DNA from: Rutidosis leptorrhynchoides
Taxonomy: Eukaryota; Streptophyta; Magnoliopsida; Asterales; Asteraceae
Direction: 5' to 3'
Assembly (NCBI RefSeq): GCF_046630445.1
Contig: NC_092338.1
Coordinates: 337,303,001-337,367,000, forward strand
DNA: 64,000 nucleotides
In this document: positions 48,440 to 60,456 of the stretch, piece after piece
Position numbering within the stretch: the stretch's first letter is position 1
How the letters are laid out: each line of letters opens with the position of its first letter
Made by a program: the position numbers and the translations under genes
The notes under the pieces: generated by a model
Seen by the model: only the letters and a program-made list of their open reading frames with translations
Database searches by the model: none
Told to the model about the DNA's origin: nothing

Positions 48440-49612
48440 GAATACTATCTCACAGGTAAGTCTGTACAGTTTTTATTTTTTATTTATTTTTATTTTTAAC
48501 CTTTTGATAATAAACGCTAATTTGTTCGCTATAAAGTATTAAATTGGTATTAAATAAAATTAGGTTTGGCGACCGAAATTATTGATATCATACAAAAATT
48601 TATTACATCACTGCGAAATTTAACGTTTATTCTTAAGGTATAAATATCTTTAATCAATCAACCCAAAATATTTCAAAAATTCGTCATGAGTTAAATTAGG
48701 TCTTGGAACCGAAATTACTTTACCGAAAAGAGGGGCGCATATTTTTGATAATATTTGATTGATTAAAGTGGGATAAAAAGCCAAAAAGATTTTTAATTTT
48801 ATTTTTACCATGTTTTTAAAATTAATATATAAATCTTAAATTAATATTGTAAACTTTGTAAAAACAATATATTTAAAATTGTAAATATTTAAAAAATTAA
48901 TATAAGTTTGGTGTGAATTTATAATATGAATTTTTAAATTAAGTTTGGTGTGAATTTTTAATTTTTAAAATATGAATTTTTAATTTTATGCATTACAAAT
49001 TTTAAGTTTGGTGTGAATTTTTAATATTAATTTTGAATTTTATATTTAAATTGTGTGAATTTAAAAACAAAAATTTACTTTATCTCATTAAGTTAAAAAT
49101 ATGATTTTTAAAATTCATCGTAAGTTGAAGACTAGGTCTTTAAACCGAAATTGATTTACCCGAGGGAGGGACGAGAACTTTTATTATCATTATTTTTAAT
49201 CTTATTGAATTAAAGCATGCCAAAAACATTAAAAAAAACCCAAAAATCTTAGCTTTTAAAACAATCGCTACAAAAAGACAAATTTTAAAATTTTGTCAAA
49301 GGACGGACTAGGACATCGATCCGGAACGACCTCATCCTAAATAACAAGTGAAACAAAATTTTAAAATTAATTACTTAATTGTTTTAATTAGTATAAGATA
49401 TAAAAAAAAAAAAAAAAAACTCCGCGACTCGCGGAGTTTGAAGGTTTAAATTCCGCGACTCGCGGAGTTCCTAAAATCCAGAAAAAAAATATAAGGGACG
49501 AACTGATCAGTCCCCAACCCAACACAAAGAAAACACTGCGAAAATAAACCCGCAAAAACACCCCCAAAATCACAATTTTTAACCGTTAATCATCAAATCT
49601 TTTACTAAAATC
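48440..49612 (+). other. Non-coding spacer of element C with repeats
   Basis: AT-rich, no supported gene. AAGTTTGGTGTGAATTT occurs three times (48904, 48941, 49004). A motif around ACCGAAATT occurs near 48572, 48709 and 49144 (and again at 54864). Two strong palindromes, AAACTCCGCGA-C-TCGCGGAGTTT (49417-49439) and TCCGCGA-C-TCGCGGA (49452-49466), lie 150 bp upstream of the env-position ATG, just after a poly(A) run. Confidence 0.65.
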
Positions 49613-52323
49613 ATGTTGAGAAGGATGCTATCAAGGAATTACTCAAGAAAAACGGTAAATTTCTACACCTAAACACCATTTAATCCAAAAATTAGTGTTC
49701 TTGAGCAATTTTTTCCCCAATTTGATTTTGATGCTTTTTAGTGTAATTATGCTTAAATTGTTTATGTATTATGCTTGTATAACCTAGATTGATGCTATTT
49801 AACATGATTAGAAGCCTTAAACTTCAAATTTTGAGTAATCTAGGGTTTGTGTTCTTGAGCAAATTTGGGGCTTTTTGATATAAACAGGTTATGGCCGATT
49901 TTTGTCATGAATTGTTGCTAAATTAAGTAGTGTAACTTGTTTAGGTAGTTAAATGATCCAAACTTTGAGCCTAAACATGATTTTGAGAATTAAAGTGGAC
50001 TTTTTCAAGTCTAAAAATTCATGAACTTGATTTTTGAGAGATAATGCCATTTGAAACTTGTTTAATTGCTAGTGATGATTATTTTGACATGTTATTTGAG
50101 TTGAATGCTTATGAACTTGGCGAACATTTTCGTATATGCTTATTTGAAAAAGTGTAGATTTGATGAAAATATGAAAATGAGCTTAAGTTTAATATAAATT
50201 GATCATGTCATTGTAATTATTTTGATTGATGATTTTGCTGACACTAATGCATATTTGGATGCACAAAAATTGTGTTTGATGTGTTTTGCAGACTGAAAGG
50301 GGTGAATCTTCATCCCAAGCTCGCAATGCTCATGCTGAGAATGCGGAACAACAGGATGTGGATAACAACTACAAGCAAGATATACCGCATCCAGTCATGA
50401 CATTTTCTGATATGCACTTGGAAGATTTGCACCCGAACCTGAGATTTGACAGACTTTGGATAGATTATCCAAAATACCAAAGGGGTTTGCATACTCTTCA
50501 TTCTAAAGTTGTTGAGGTACCTAGGGTCATAGAATGGGGACCATTAGAAGCTGTAGAATTGGTCGGGCCAATTAGGGAATTACTTGCACAGAGGTATGGT
50601 AATTCTACTTTTAACGACTGGGTACGTTTATTCACCATGCGTAGACCTGTATATAAAGTATGGTGTGAAGAATTGTTGTGTAGTATAGAATTAAATGATC
50701 GGGTAGCTAGTTTAACCGATCGATCTTTTATTAGATTTTTGTTAGGAGGTTCGATGCGCCACATGTCTTTACTAGACATGGCTCAGGCTTTACGTATATA
50801 TACGCCTGAGGAGTTAGCATCTGTCGATTGTAGAGGGTTGATACTAAATGGTAGAAAAATAGATGAAAATTTTGATACACATGGTGTATGGAGTCAAATG
50901 ACAAGCCATCACCGATTCAAAGGGGGAAATTACTCTTATTTGGATATAGATAGAGCTGAATTAAGAGTAATTCACAGGTTTTTAGCTAATTCGATTACAC
51001 AAAGAGGTAAGAACAAGGAAAAGGTAAATGAACAGGATTTGTTTTACCATATGTGTATTCGTGACGATCGCTCCAAATCCATATGGACGAACACGTCATT
51101 CATTGATTTCATTGCGAGGTATTTGACCTCTATGTGATACATTTTGTAACATTGCATTCGTTTGAAAAGGTATTTCATAAATGAATATATAAATTCCAGG
51201 TTTTTTTTACATCTGATGATTCCTACGTATAGACAATCACCATTTAAATGGTTTACAATAATACATCTGTTGACAATACAGTCAAAATAAGATACATGGT
51301 AATGGTTTGATGAATGCAAGTTTCTTGTATATAGCATGTATGACTCCAAGCACATAACTTGTATCACGTATGAGCAAACAGCGGAAGACTTCTAGAAACC
51401 TGAGAATAAACATGCTTCAAGTGTCAACACAAAGGTTGGTGAGTTCATAGTTTTAATATTACACATAATCCGTATATCAATGTGGATTACAAAAGTTCAG
51501 TTGTTTCATTCAAAACGTTTATCATTATGTTTTAAATAAAAGGTGGACCACAAGATTTCAGTTGTTTCATCCGAAACGTTTATCAATCGGTTCTACAAAA
51601 TTGAGCACCCTGGTAACTAAACTTTAACGTTTATATAATTTGTACCCTCTGTATAATCATCTTAATAATACACGCAAACCAACGTGTACGCTTCTCAAAT
51701 AGCATACGTCCGTTAAAAGGCTAGCGCTCTAGCTCGAGCGGGGATGTCAAGCCCTATGGATCCATATACTACTACTCGCGCCCACCAGTTCTTATAACTG
51801 GCAGTTACTAGTTACCAAAGTTAAGGGATTTTCGGTTCAAACTCAGTGTAGAATTTAGTATGTACTTGTATCCATTGCGTTTAAAATAAAGTGCATGTAT
51901 TCTCAGCCCAAAAATATATTGCAAAAGCAATTAAAAAGGGATCAATGAAACTCACGCATATAAATATTGTATATCGGTTAATAAAGCATTTGCATGTATT
52001 CTCAGTTAAAAATATATTTCAAAAGCATTTAATAAAGCAGTTGTAAAAATAGCGCATGTATTCTCAGTCCCAAAAATATAAAGAGTAAAAGGGAATCAAA
52101 TGAACTCACTGTTTAATATTGATATACAATATTGCAGGAAAGCACGTAGACGCATCGGAGATGATAAACACGAGGTTTGATTCAGAAAAAAATACCCCCG
52201 AACATTACCCATAACCTCCTTGGCAATAACCCATAATTTCCTTAGCTCTAGCTTGCTCGAAAACTCATTTTGAAAATTACTTGGACAGCACTCCGTCGTA
52301 ATATTTGATGTACATTATTATTT

Positions 52324-52497
<174 letters not shown>

Positions 52498-52575
52498 TAT
52501 ACGGAGTAATATATATTTGATTTTTCATTCGAGCAAAACACCTGAATTTATAGTACCTGGCCTGGAATCTGGAGT

Positions 52576-52621
52576 CATGCGACTCGCATGGAAATGGCCT
52601 TCTGGCCATGCGACTCGCATG
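52576..52621. repeat. Two CATGCGACTCGCATG palindromes
   Basis: Identical 15-bp palindromes at 52576-52590 and 52607-52621 in the solo LTR. Their GCGACTCGC core equals that of the element-C palindromes. Confidence 0.9.
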
Positions 52622-53004
52622 AGGACCAGGGACAGCTCACATTGTTTTGGCTCCTAGCTTGTCGACATAATATAAAATAAATATAAATATATAAATAATT
52701 AATATAATTATTTATATATTATATTTTATTCTTGTGCATAGTAGACTAGATATTTTTGGTCCGATAAGTCGTACGTCATCACTCGACTTATGTCCCGGTT
52801 CCGGTTTCTCGAACGCATTTTCGTACGCTTAGAAAACTTGCATTTTACATTTCGTGACACGTACCTTTGTCAAAATATAGCCTTAAATTATCCCTTAATT
52901 ATATCACTCAAAGTGTATCTTAAACTTTCGAGTGTTTTGGTCATTTACTTCTATAAATCATCGTCTCGCTATTTGTTAAAACACATTTTTATAATAGTGT
53001 TTTA

Positions 53005-53144
53005 CTGTAGCAAAGTTACTGTAGCAAAGTCAAATTTTACTGTAGCAATTCACTGTAGCAAAGTCAATTTCACTGTAGCAAATAGTGATTTTCGAAAACA
53101 CTGTAGCATTTTGAGTAATGTGGCAATTTGAAAACACTGTAACA
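53005..53144. repeat. CTGTAGCA repeat cluster
   Basis: Six exact CTGTAGCA copies (53005, 53019, 53040, 53053, 53073, 53101) and one CTGTAACA (53137), unevenly spaced. Confidence 0.85.
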
Positions 53145-53761
53145 AATTAGTGTTTAACTGGTTCATCTTAAACGCCTTAGTTAACTTAACTAAATATCAA
53201 TTGAATCAATAAACGAATGTTACTATCGTTTATTATATATATGTATATATCTTTTTAATATACATAAATCAGTTTTTAAATACACATTGGAAGTTATTTA
53301 TAAATAAATTTTAATAATAAATATTTCAACTTATCATATACATTCGAATAGATATTTAAACCAATAAGTTTAATGTACGGTATCAAACAATTAATACATT
53401 GTTACCTTTTCATGTTATAGTATATATGTATCTATTTACATATAATTGTTCGCGAATCGTCGAAAACAACCGAAGGGTATTTAAATATATAAAAGTAATT
53501 CAAAAATTTTGAGATTCAGTTTTACAGACTTTGCTTATCGTGTCGGAAATGTTAATCATACAAAGATTAAGTTTAAATTTAGTCGAAATTTCTGGGTCAT
53601 CACAGTATTCGAGACCCACAAAGCGCTGTAAGTATACCTTATTGTGTGGGTTATTATTTATCAGCTATGGTTAGGGGGATGAGACAGCATAGCATAATAG
53701 GAGGTGGTATATCTATTACTTTGATTGCTGAATATCTCGGTGTGGATATAAGTCGGGGGGA

Positions 53762-54187
53762 TTGTTAGTCGAGGAACCAGAACCCCGCGATACAATAGGT
53801 TTAAATGTATACCATGGTGCGAAAGTTTTGAAGAGGCGAAATAACGCCGCAGTACAATACCATGGTAGACATCCACAGGTTGAGAGAAACCAACAGCAAG
53901 GTAATGTAGGAGGGGGAAATGAAATGCAAGAAATGCAAAGGTTTATAGCTTCACAGGAGTACGAAAATGCTAGACAGAGAGCATTTGAAGATTGGCAAGT
54001 TCATCAAAACCAAATCATAGCTTATTGCCAACATATAGGTAGAAACTATATTCCTACTCCAAAGCCCATATTCCCTCCCTGGTCTATAGAGATGCAACCA
54101 CCGTATCCTACGTATAACCCTGCCGAAGCATTTTATAGCACATATGGTTATGCATGGAACCCCTATTGGTATCAGTATCATCCCTAG
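53762..54187 (+). pseudogene. C-terminal part of the env-position ORF
   Basis: This 141-codon open stretch follows the frame shift in the G run. It is rich in Gln, Asn, Tyr and Pro (YPTYNPAEAFYSTYGYAWNPYW near the end) and would be a disordered, aromatic tail. It has no ATG of its own near the start, which supports its being the end of the preceding ORF and not a separate gene. Confidence 0.6.
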
Positions 54188-56241
54188 TCTACTTAGTTTT
54201 ATTTATTTTGTAATTTGTAATGTTGATACGTTTAATACTTATTTAATATTGTAATAGTTTTTATAATTTCTAACTTTTATTCTTAGATCTTAATAATTTT
54301 TGAATGTGGGGTAATATACCGAACTTCAAAAATATGTATATATGTTTGCAGTTTATCTTATGTACACAACAGGGTAAAACAACGCATTTTCAAAGACTGG
54401 CATTAAGTTCAACAAAAGCAACTAATTTTGACGACAAGATGCAAAATATATGTGAAATAACAACAAGACGGAATGAACAAATGATATGCACCATTTATCA
54501 ATCAGCAAGCAAACACAAATATGTTTGGAAACTTTGGTAAAATTTAATCATTTTCACACAAATCACCCTCAATAATTTAAATTGTTACTGATTTCTTGCA
54601 AATGAGGGCATTGCAAGATCTTAAGTATGGGAAGGGGTTAAATTCTTTCGGATTTTAAAATTTTTATCTTAAACACTTGGTTACCATTAAAAATACTAGT
54701 AACGTAGTAGTTGTATTAGAATCTAGTGCTCTCTGATAATAAAAAACAGCCCTAGTCTTATATACTAACTACCCAATTCTAGTAAAATTTTTCAAAATTT
54801 TCAACTAAATGAAATCAAAATCATGTTTATACATATTTATGAACGATAAAACTAGGTTTTAACACCGAAATTATTGTTACCTCGGAAAGGACATAAATTG
54901 AGAAACAACCCAAAATGTTAAAATTCATTTAAAATGGAATAGAGGACAATAAAAAGGAAAATAAAAGCCAAGTGTGGGAAAATTCTCCAAGTTATTCAAA
55001 ACATATGTCACATATTTTTGTACAAATAACTGAAAATACTTTTGCTTTGGACTAAACTAAAATTTTTTTACCTGATTTACTGTAAGAAAGATGGATCTAC
55101 ACGATGAATCAATTCCATCATTAAAAGGAAGTAAAGTCTTCCGAAAAAGAAACGCGCTTCTTGATTTAGATCATGAAGTTGTCGTCCAGACCAGCTGTAG
55201 GTTGACGAAAAACCTAGAAAAGTCATCACTAAAATCAGCAGGAAATCCACGGACCTCGGCATTAAACAGGGTCGCCAAGTGGTCAGATTTATCCTAACCA
55301 TGAGAAGGATTTATCTCGTAAAATGGGGGGCACCATGCAAATTAGCTGGATAAGACTAATGAATCAGATCCCCAGAAAGGATAATCTCCTTAAAAGATCA
55401 AAAATCAGCTTTTAAGCCTGATATTACTCAATCCTAGAGATTGACCTTAAAGATTGAGAATTCAAACTCATGGAATTCAATGATATCTAAACTCGAGCTT
55501 GAACGAGAAAATATTTTGATCAAATTATAAACCGATTTATTTTCTGAAAACCCATTTTCAATGCGTTCATTACCATTGAACGTAAAATCCTAGGAATTCA
55601 CCTGAAATTCATTAGGTCACCTGAACCAAATCGGGTGTCAACCGCAAGAACGGTGGTTGCATAGTGGTCAAAGACAGGACCTTGTGCCAAACCTACAAAT
55701 TATAAAGGTGAGCTTTACTATTGCTCCTACCAAGGATAGTAATTGCGTCTGACACGTTATAGACCATAATTAAAAGCATGTCAGGGGACATTGCCTTAAC
55801 AGTTGACTTGTTCAACGCTTTCCTTTACAACCGGACGGTAGTTTACCGAAAGGTAATATACGGGACAAGTAAACTGGACGTGTTGCTTTCCAAATACAAG
55901 GTTAGCAAGTGGGTGACACAAAACCATAAGTTTTGAGCTAAAATTTTCAAATCTGAAACCCACCAAACCCACAAAAATATTTTGCAAACACCGGTGAAGG
56001 GTTATTCCGGAAAATTTATCTAGGGTAAAAGCTAGATTTAATTTTCAAAAGATCAAATGTTTTCATAAAGATCCAATTTCCTTAATGGATCTAAATTTTT
56101 ATAGTCATGTGGGACTGTAAACCATATCGTTACTACCATTGTTTATACCGCCGTATAGAAATCACTGATGTACAAAGTGTGAAGAATAAAGAAGTGATTC
56201 TAGTATTTCAAGACGATATTGCTTGAGGACAAACAACGCTC
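54188..56241 (+). other. 3' non-coding region of element C
   Basis: Two kilobases without a supported gene. It holds another ACCGAAATT motif (54864) and a purine tract AAGTGTGGGAA (54970). Short frames near 54304 and 55091 show no family features and were not accepted. Confidence 0.6.
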
Positions 56242-56252
56242 AAGTGTGGGAA
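56242..56252 (+). other. Polypurine tract of element C
   Basis: AAGTGTGGGAA just before the 3' LTR (56257), as usual in Athila. Confidence 0.7.
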
Positions 56253-56256
56253 TATT

Positions 56257-58249
56257 TGATAATGCTAAAAACGAACATATATTTCATAGCATTATTCCTC
56301 AAGAAAGACAAGCTTTTAGTTGCAATTGTTCTATTTAAAAGTGATATTCGTTTAAATAATAAAAGGTGAAGACAAAAGACAGATTCGACGAATTGAAGAC
56401 GCAAACGACCAAAAAGCTCAAAAGTACAAAATACAATCAAAGAGGTTCCAATTATTGATAAGAAACGTCTCGAAATTACAAGAGTACAAGATTCAAAACG
56501 CAAAGTACAAGATATTAAATTGTACGCAAGGACGTTCGAAAATCCGGAACCGGGACCAGAGTCAACTCTCAACGCTCGACGTAACGGACTAAAAATTACA
56601 AGTCAACTATGCACATAAATATAATATAATATTTAAATAATTCTTATAATTATTTATATATTATATAATATATTATAAACCGTCGGCAAGAAAGGCTCCA
56701 AACTTGTGTGAGCTGTAAAAGCAAACTCCGCGAGTTGCGGAGTTTGCAGTGCAAAAATTACGCGAGTCGCGGAGCCCCAAATTTAGAAACTGCCTATAAA
56801 GCTCGCGCATTCTGATCGTAAAAATATATCATATATCCATCCTCTCTATATCTATACGTAAATATTTATATTTATATTATATTTTAATTTTAATTTTAAT
56901 TTTAAATCCTAATAATAATGGTATGTTAGCGAATGTTGTAAGGGTGTAAGTCGAAATTCTGTCCGTGTAACGCTACGCTATTTTTAATCATTGTAAGTTA
57001 TGTTCAAACTTTTTAATTTAATATCTCGTAGCTAAGTTATTATTATGCTTATTTAATCCGAAGTAATCATGATGTTGGGCTAATTACTAAAACTGGGTAA
57101 TTGGGCTTTGTACCATAATTGGGGTTTGGACAAAAGAACGACACTTGTGGAAATTAGACTATGGGCTATTAATGGGCTTTATATTTGTTTAACTAAATGA
57201 TAGTTTGTTAATTTTAATATAAAGATTTACAATTGGACGTCCCTATAAATAACCATATACACTCAATCGGACACGATGGGCGGGGTATTTATATGTACGA
57301 ATAATCGTTCATTTAACCGGACACGGGAATGGATTAATAGCCACTAGAATTGTTGAAACAGGGGTGAATTACATTCAAGGGTAATTGGTGTAATTGTTAA
57401 CAAAGTAGTAAAACCTTGGTTTACACGCAGTCGATAACCTGGTGTATTCATTAAACAAAGTATTAAAACCTTGTTACAATTCGAATTCCCAATTAGTTGG
57501 AATATTTAACTTCGGGTATAAGGATAATTTGACGAGGACACTCGCACTTTATATTTATGACTGATGGACTGTTATGGACAAAAACCAGACGGACATATTA
57601 AATAATCCAGGACAAAGGACAATTAACCCATGGGCATAAAACTAAAATCAACACGTCAAACATCATGATTACGGAAGTTTAAATAAGCATAATTCTTTTA
57701 TTTCATATTTAATTTCCTTTATTTTATATTTAATTGCACTTCTAATTATCGCATTTTTATTGTTATTGTATTTAATTGCACTTTTAATTATCGTGCTTTT
57801 TAATTATCGCAAGTTTATTTTATCGCACTTTTATTATTCGCAATTTCATTATCGTTATTTACTTTACGCTTTAAATTAAGTCTTGTATTTATTTATTATT
57901 TTACATTTGGTTTTAACTGCGACTAAAGTTTTAAAATCGACAAACCGGTCATTAAACGGTAAAAACCCCCCTTTATAATAATAATATTACTTATATATAT
58001 ATTTGTATTTTTATAAAAGTAAACTAATATAGCGTTAAGCTTTGTTTAAAGATTTTCCCTGTGGAACGAACCGGACTTACTAAAAACTACACTACTGTAC
58101 GATTAGGTACACTGCCTATAAGTGTTGTAGCAAGGTTTAAGTATATCCATTCTCTAAATAAATAAATATCTTGTGTAAAATTGTATCGTATTTAATAGTA
58201 TTTCCTTGTAAAATTTAATAGTATTATATACACTCTGCTCAAACTATCA
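56257..58249 (+). repeat. 3' LTR of element C
   Basis: Same length as the 5' copy and nearly identical, including both palindromes. Ends CTCAAACTATCA followed by ACTCC. Confidence 0.95.
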
Positions 58250-58325
58250 ACTCCATAAACTTTTGATATTAAAATGTGATAGAAGAATATTCAAATGAAT
58301 CTAATTTTTAAAGTTGAGATCTAAA

Positions 58326-58690
58326 GGACCAATCAGAGCGTGACATGTGGCGCGACATTCACATGTGATGGAAAAAAAATATTCGGAAATTTTTTTCTTC
58401 AATCACATGTGATTGGATTTGACATACAGTAAATCACATGTGATTCTGCATGTCAAATCCAATCATATTTGATTGAAGAAAAAAAATTAAAATAAGAAAA
58501 AATTTGAAAAAAAAATAAATTTTGAAATTTTTTTTTCAATCACATGTGATTGGATGTGATTAGGTATTACAATTATATATGATTGGATTCGACATGCTTA
58601 AATAAAAAAAAACTGAAAAAAAAAATTTCAAAACTTTTTTTTTTCAATTACATGTGATTTTCGCGTCACATGTCGCGCTCTGATTGGTCC
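58326..58690. mobile_element. Fold-back (MITE-like) element
   Basis: The outer inverted repeats begin GGACCAATCAGAGCG and end CGCTCTGATTGGTCC. The arms continue for about 30 bp with mismatches, and internal ATCACATGTGAT palindromes repeat several times. About 365 bp, non-coding. A clear target duplication was not found, so the superfamily is open. Confidence 0.7.
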
Positions 58691-58916
58691 GTATTCAAGC
58701 TAATTATTAGATTCAAGGGATTACAACTCTTTGATCACCTTATTTTGATAGCTCTTACATGATCTTATTTATTTAATATTTTATTTTTTAGTAATCAATA
58801 AACAAAAATACATAATCAATTAATAATTAATATTAGGATTATCTTTTTAAATATACAAACACTCGTTAACCCGCTTAATTCAACAAATATGAATATGAAT
58901 GGATTAATTATATTGA

Positions 58917-58943
58917 ATTTTTTTATTTTTTTGTTGGCAAAAA

Positions 58944-59028
<85 letters not shown>

Positions 59029-59901
59029 ATCAAATGATCCGGAGTTACAACTTTAGTACAGTTCTGATGAACTGCGTACAAACTCGTACAATAATTGAAA
59101 GCAACACACTAGACATATACAAACAAACACCAATACACGAACACCACCACACTAATCTAAACATACATATACATACAACCAACCCCAAACTCAAACTCCA
59201 CTTCTAATACGCATCGAGAATCGCACGATAGCCACGCCCACCGGGCAACCCAAGAACACTAATCCCGAGACCTAATTTTCCGAAGCCAAGAAAATCAGCA
59301 ACGTCGGCAACGACATCATGCCCACCTAAACAGACACAACGATGGGATAAATGGAATGAACGAAGCAACCATGCAACAACCAACCACAATCATCCGCAAA
59401 GTCGGGCCACAAAGAGATCAAGTCCATAATCGCTAAATTTTCTGAAATTTTCTAAAACCAACACAGCCCCGGCTCCGATCATACCCCTGCAATTGCCAAC
59501 CGTCATTAGCCACAATAGTAGCCTCCAGCCGCCACCGACAACCACCAGCAGCAACCAAGGTCCGCCAATAGCTGCCTATAGCAGCCGTATCACCACCCAA
59601 ACAGCCAATAACCATCAAACAACTCGTCAGACCTGACCACAACCTCCAACAATCGCCAGTAGCCGCCATCGCCATCCGTCACTAGCAACAGTCAGCAGAC
59701 GTCAGCAACCGTCAAAGGCATAACCACCGGAGCATTTGTATACACACCCCAGGCCCCCAAAAAACGTCATCCTCCAAAAAAAACCGGCACCCAGCCACGG
59801 TGGCCATAGAGTTCCAACAGGAACTCGCCGCCTACGACCACCTAGGACATGTAACGACGTGAGGAACAACATTACCGTAAACCGGGGCCATAAACCACCT
59901 A
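58917..59901 (-). mobile_element. Non-autonomous LINE-like retroposon
   Basis: A 16-bp direct repeat GGATTAATTATATTGA flanks it (58901-58916 and 59902-59917). Directly after the left repeat is a T-rich run (A-rich tail on the minus strand), then a TA run, then about 870 bp that is GC-rich toward the minus-strand 5' end. Tail and duplication indicate target-primed reverse transcription. No RT or endonuclease is encoded. Minus-strand frames (Trp/Gly-rich) have no recognisable domain. Confidence 0.7.
58948..59024. repeat. (TA)n microsatellite
   Basis: TA run near the 3' end of the LINE-like retroposon. Confidence 0.95.
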
Positions 59902-59917
59902 GGATTAATTATATTGA

Positions 59918-60456
59918 TGTGAATATGGATTCTAAAAAAATTAATGAATGAATATTGATATGAATATAGGATCGATCTATTGTCATCCCTAATAGACTAA
60001 TCGCAAATGTCATCGACCCCCTTTTACAACAAATTTACATCGGATGATATATTACATGTTCAGATTATTTGAGAAGACGGTTATTAACCATAAAAAATGT
60101 GAAGCTAGTGATATTTAACTACTCTGAATTCTTATTACATGCAACAATTATTCAGCGTTTAGATGTCAAACAACCATACGATTGGTTAACCACTCGCAAC
60201 CGATAACTGGAAGACTGCATGACAGACTTGCCAGTTCAGTTAATTCTTAGGCAAAACAATGACTGGAAAAGAACTATGAAGGATACTTTACACAAAAGCA
60301 ATGTGCATAATTTTGCTTTGATATTAAAGTACACAAAAACTGTCTGCACAAAACATACCTGCAAAAATGCTCTCTATTTGATTCATTCTAAAAAAAACTT
60401 GCTAAAATTAGTCATCATAGTGCTCTCGTTCAATGTTAGGTTTAGTACAAACTCTT
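59918..60456. other. 3' flank of the Sec23-like gene
   Basis: About 540 AT-rich bases between the retroposon and the stop codon of the minus-strand gene. No second gene is seen; it should contain the 3' untranslated region and poly(A) site. Confidence 0.5.

Noticed and set aside
54304-55301. Short frames near 54304 and 55091
   Set aside because: Under 80 codons, no domain, AT-rich surroundings typical of untranslated Athila sequence.
59204-59675. Trp/Gly-rich minus-strand frames
   Set aside because: They fall in the GC-rich part of a retroposon, without domains or proper codon structure.
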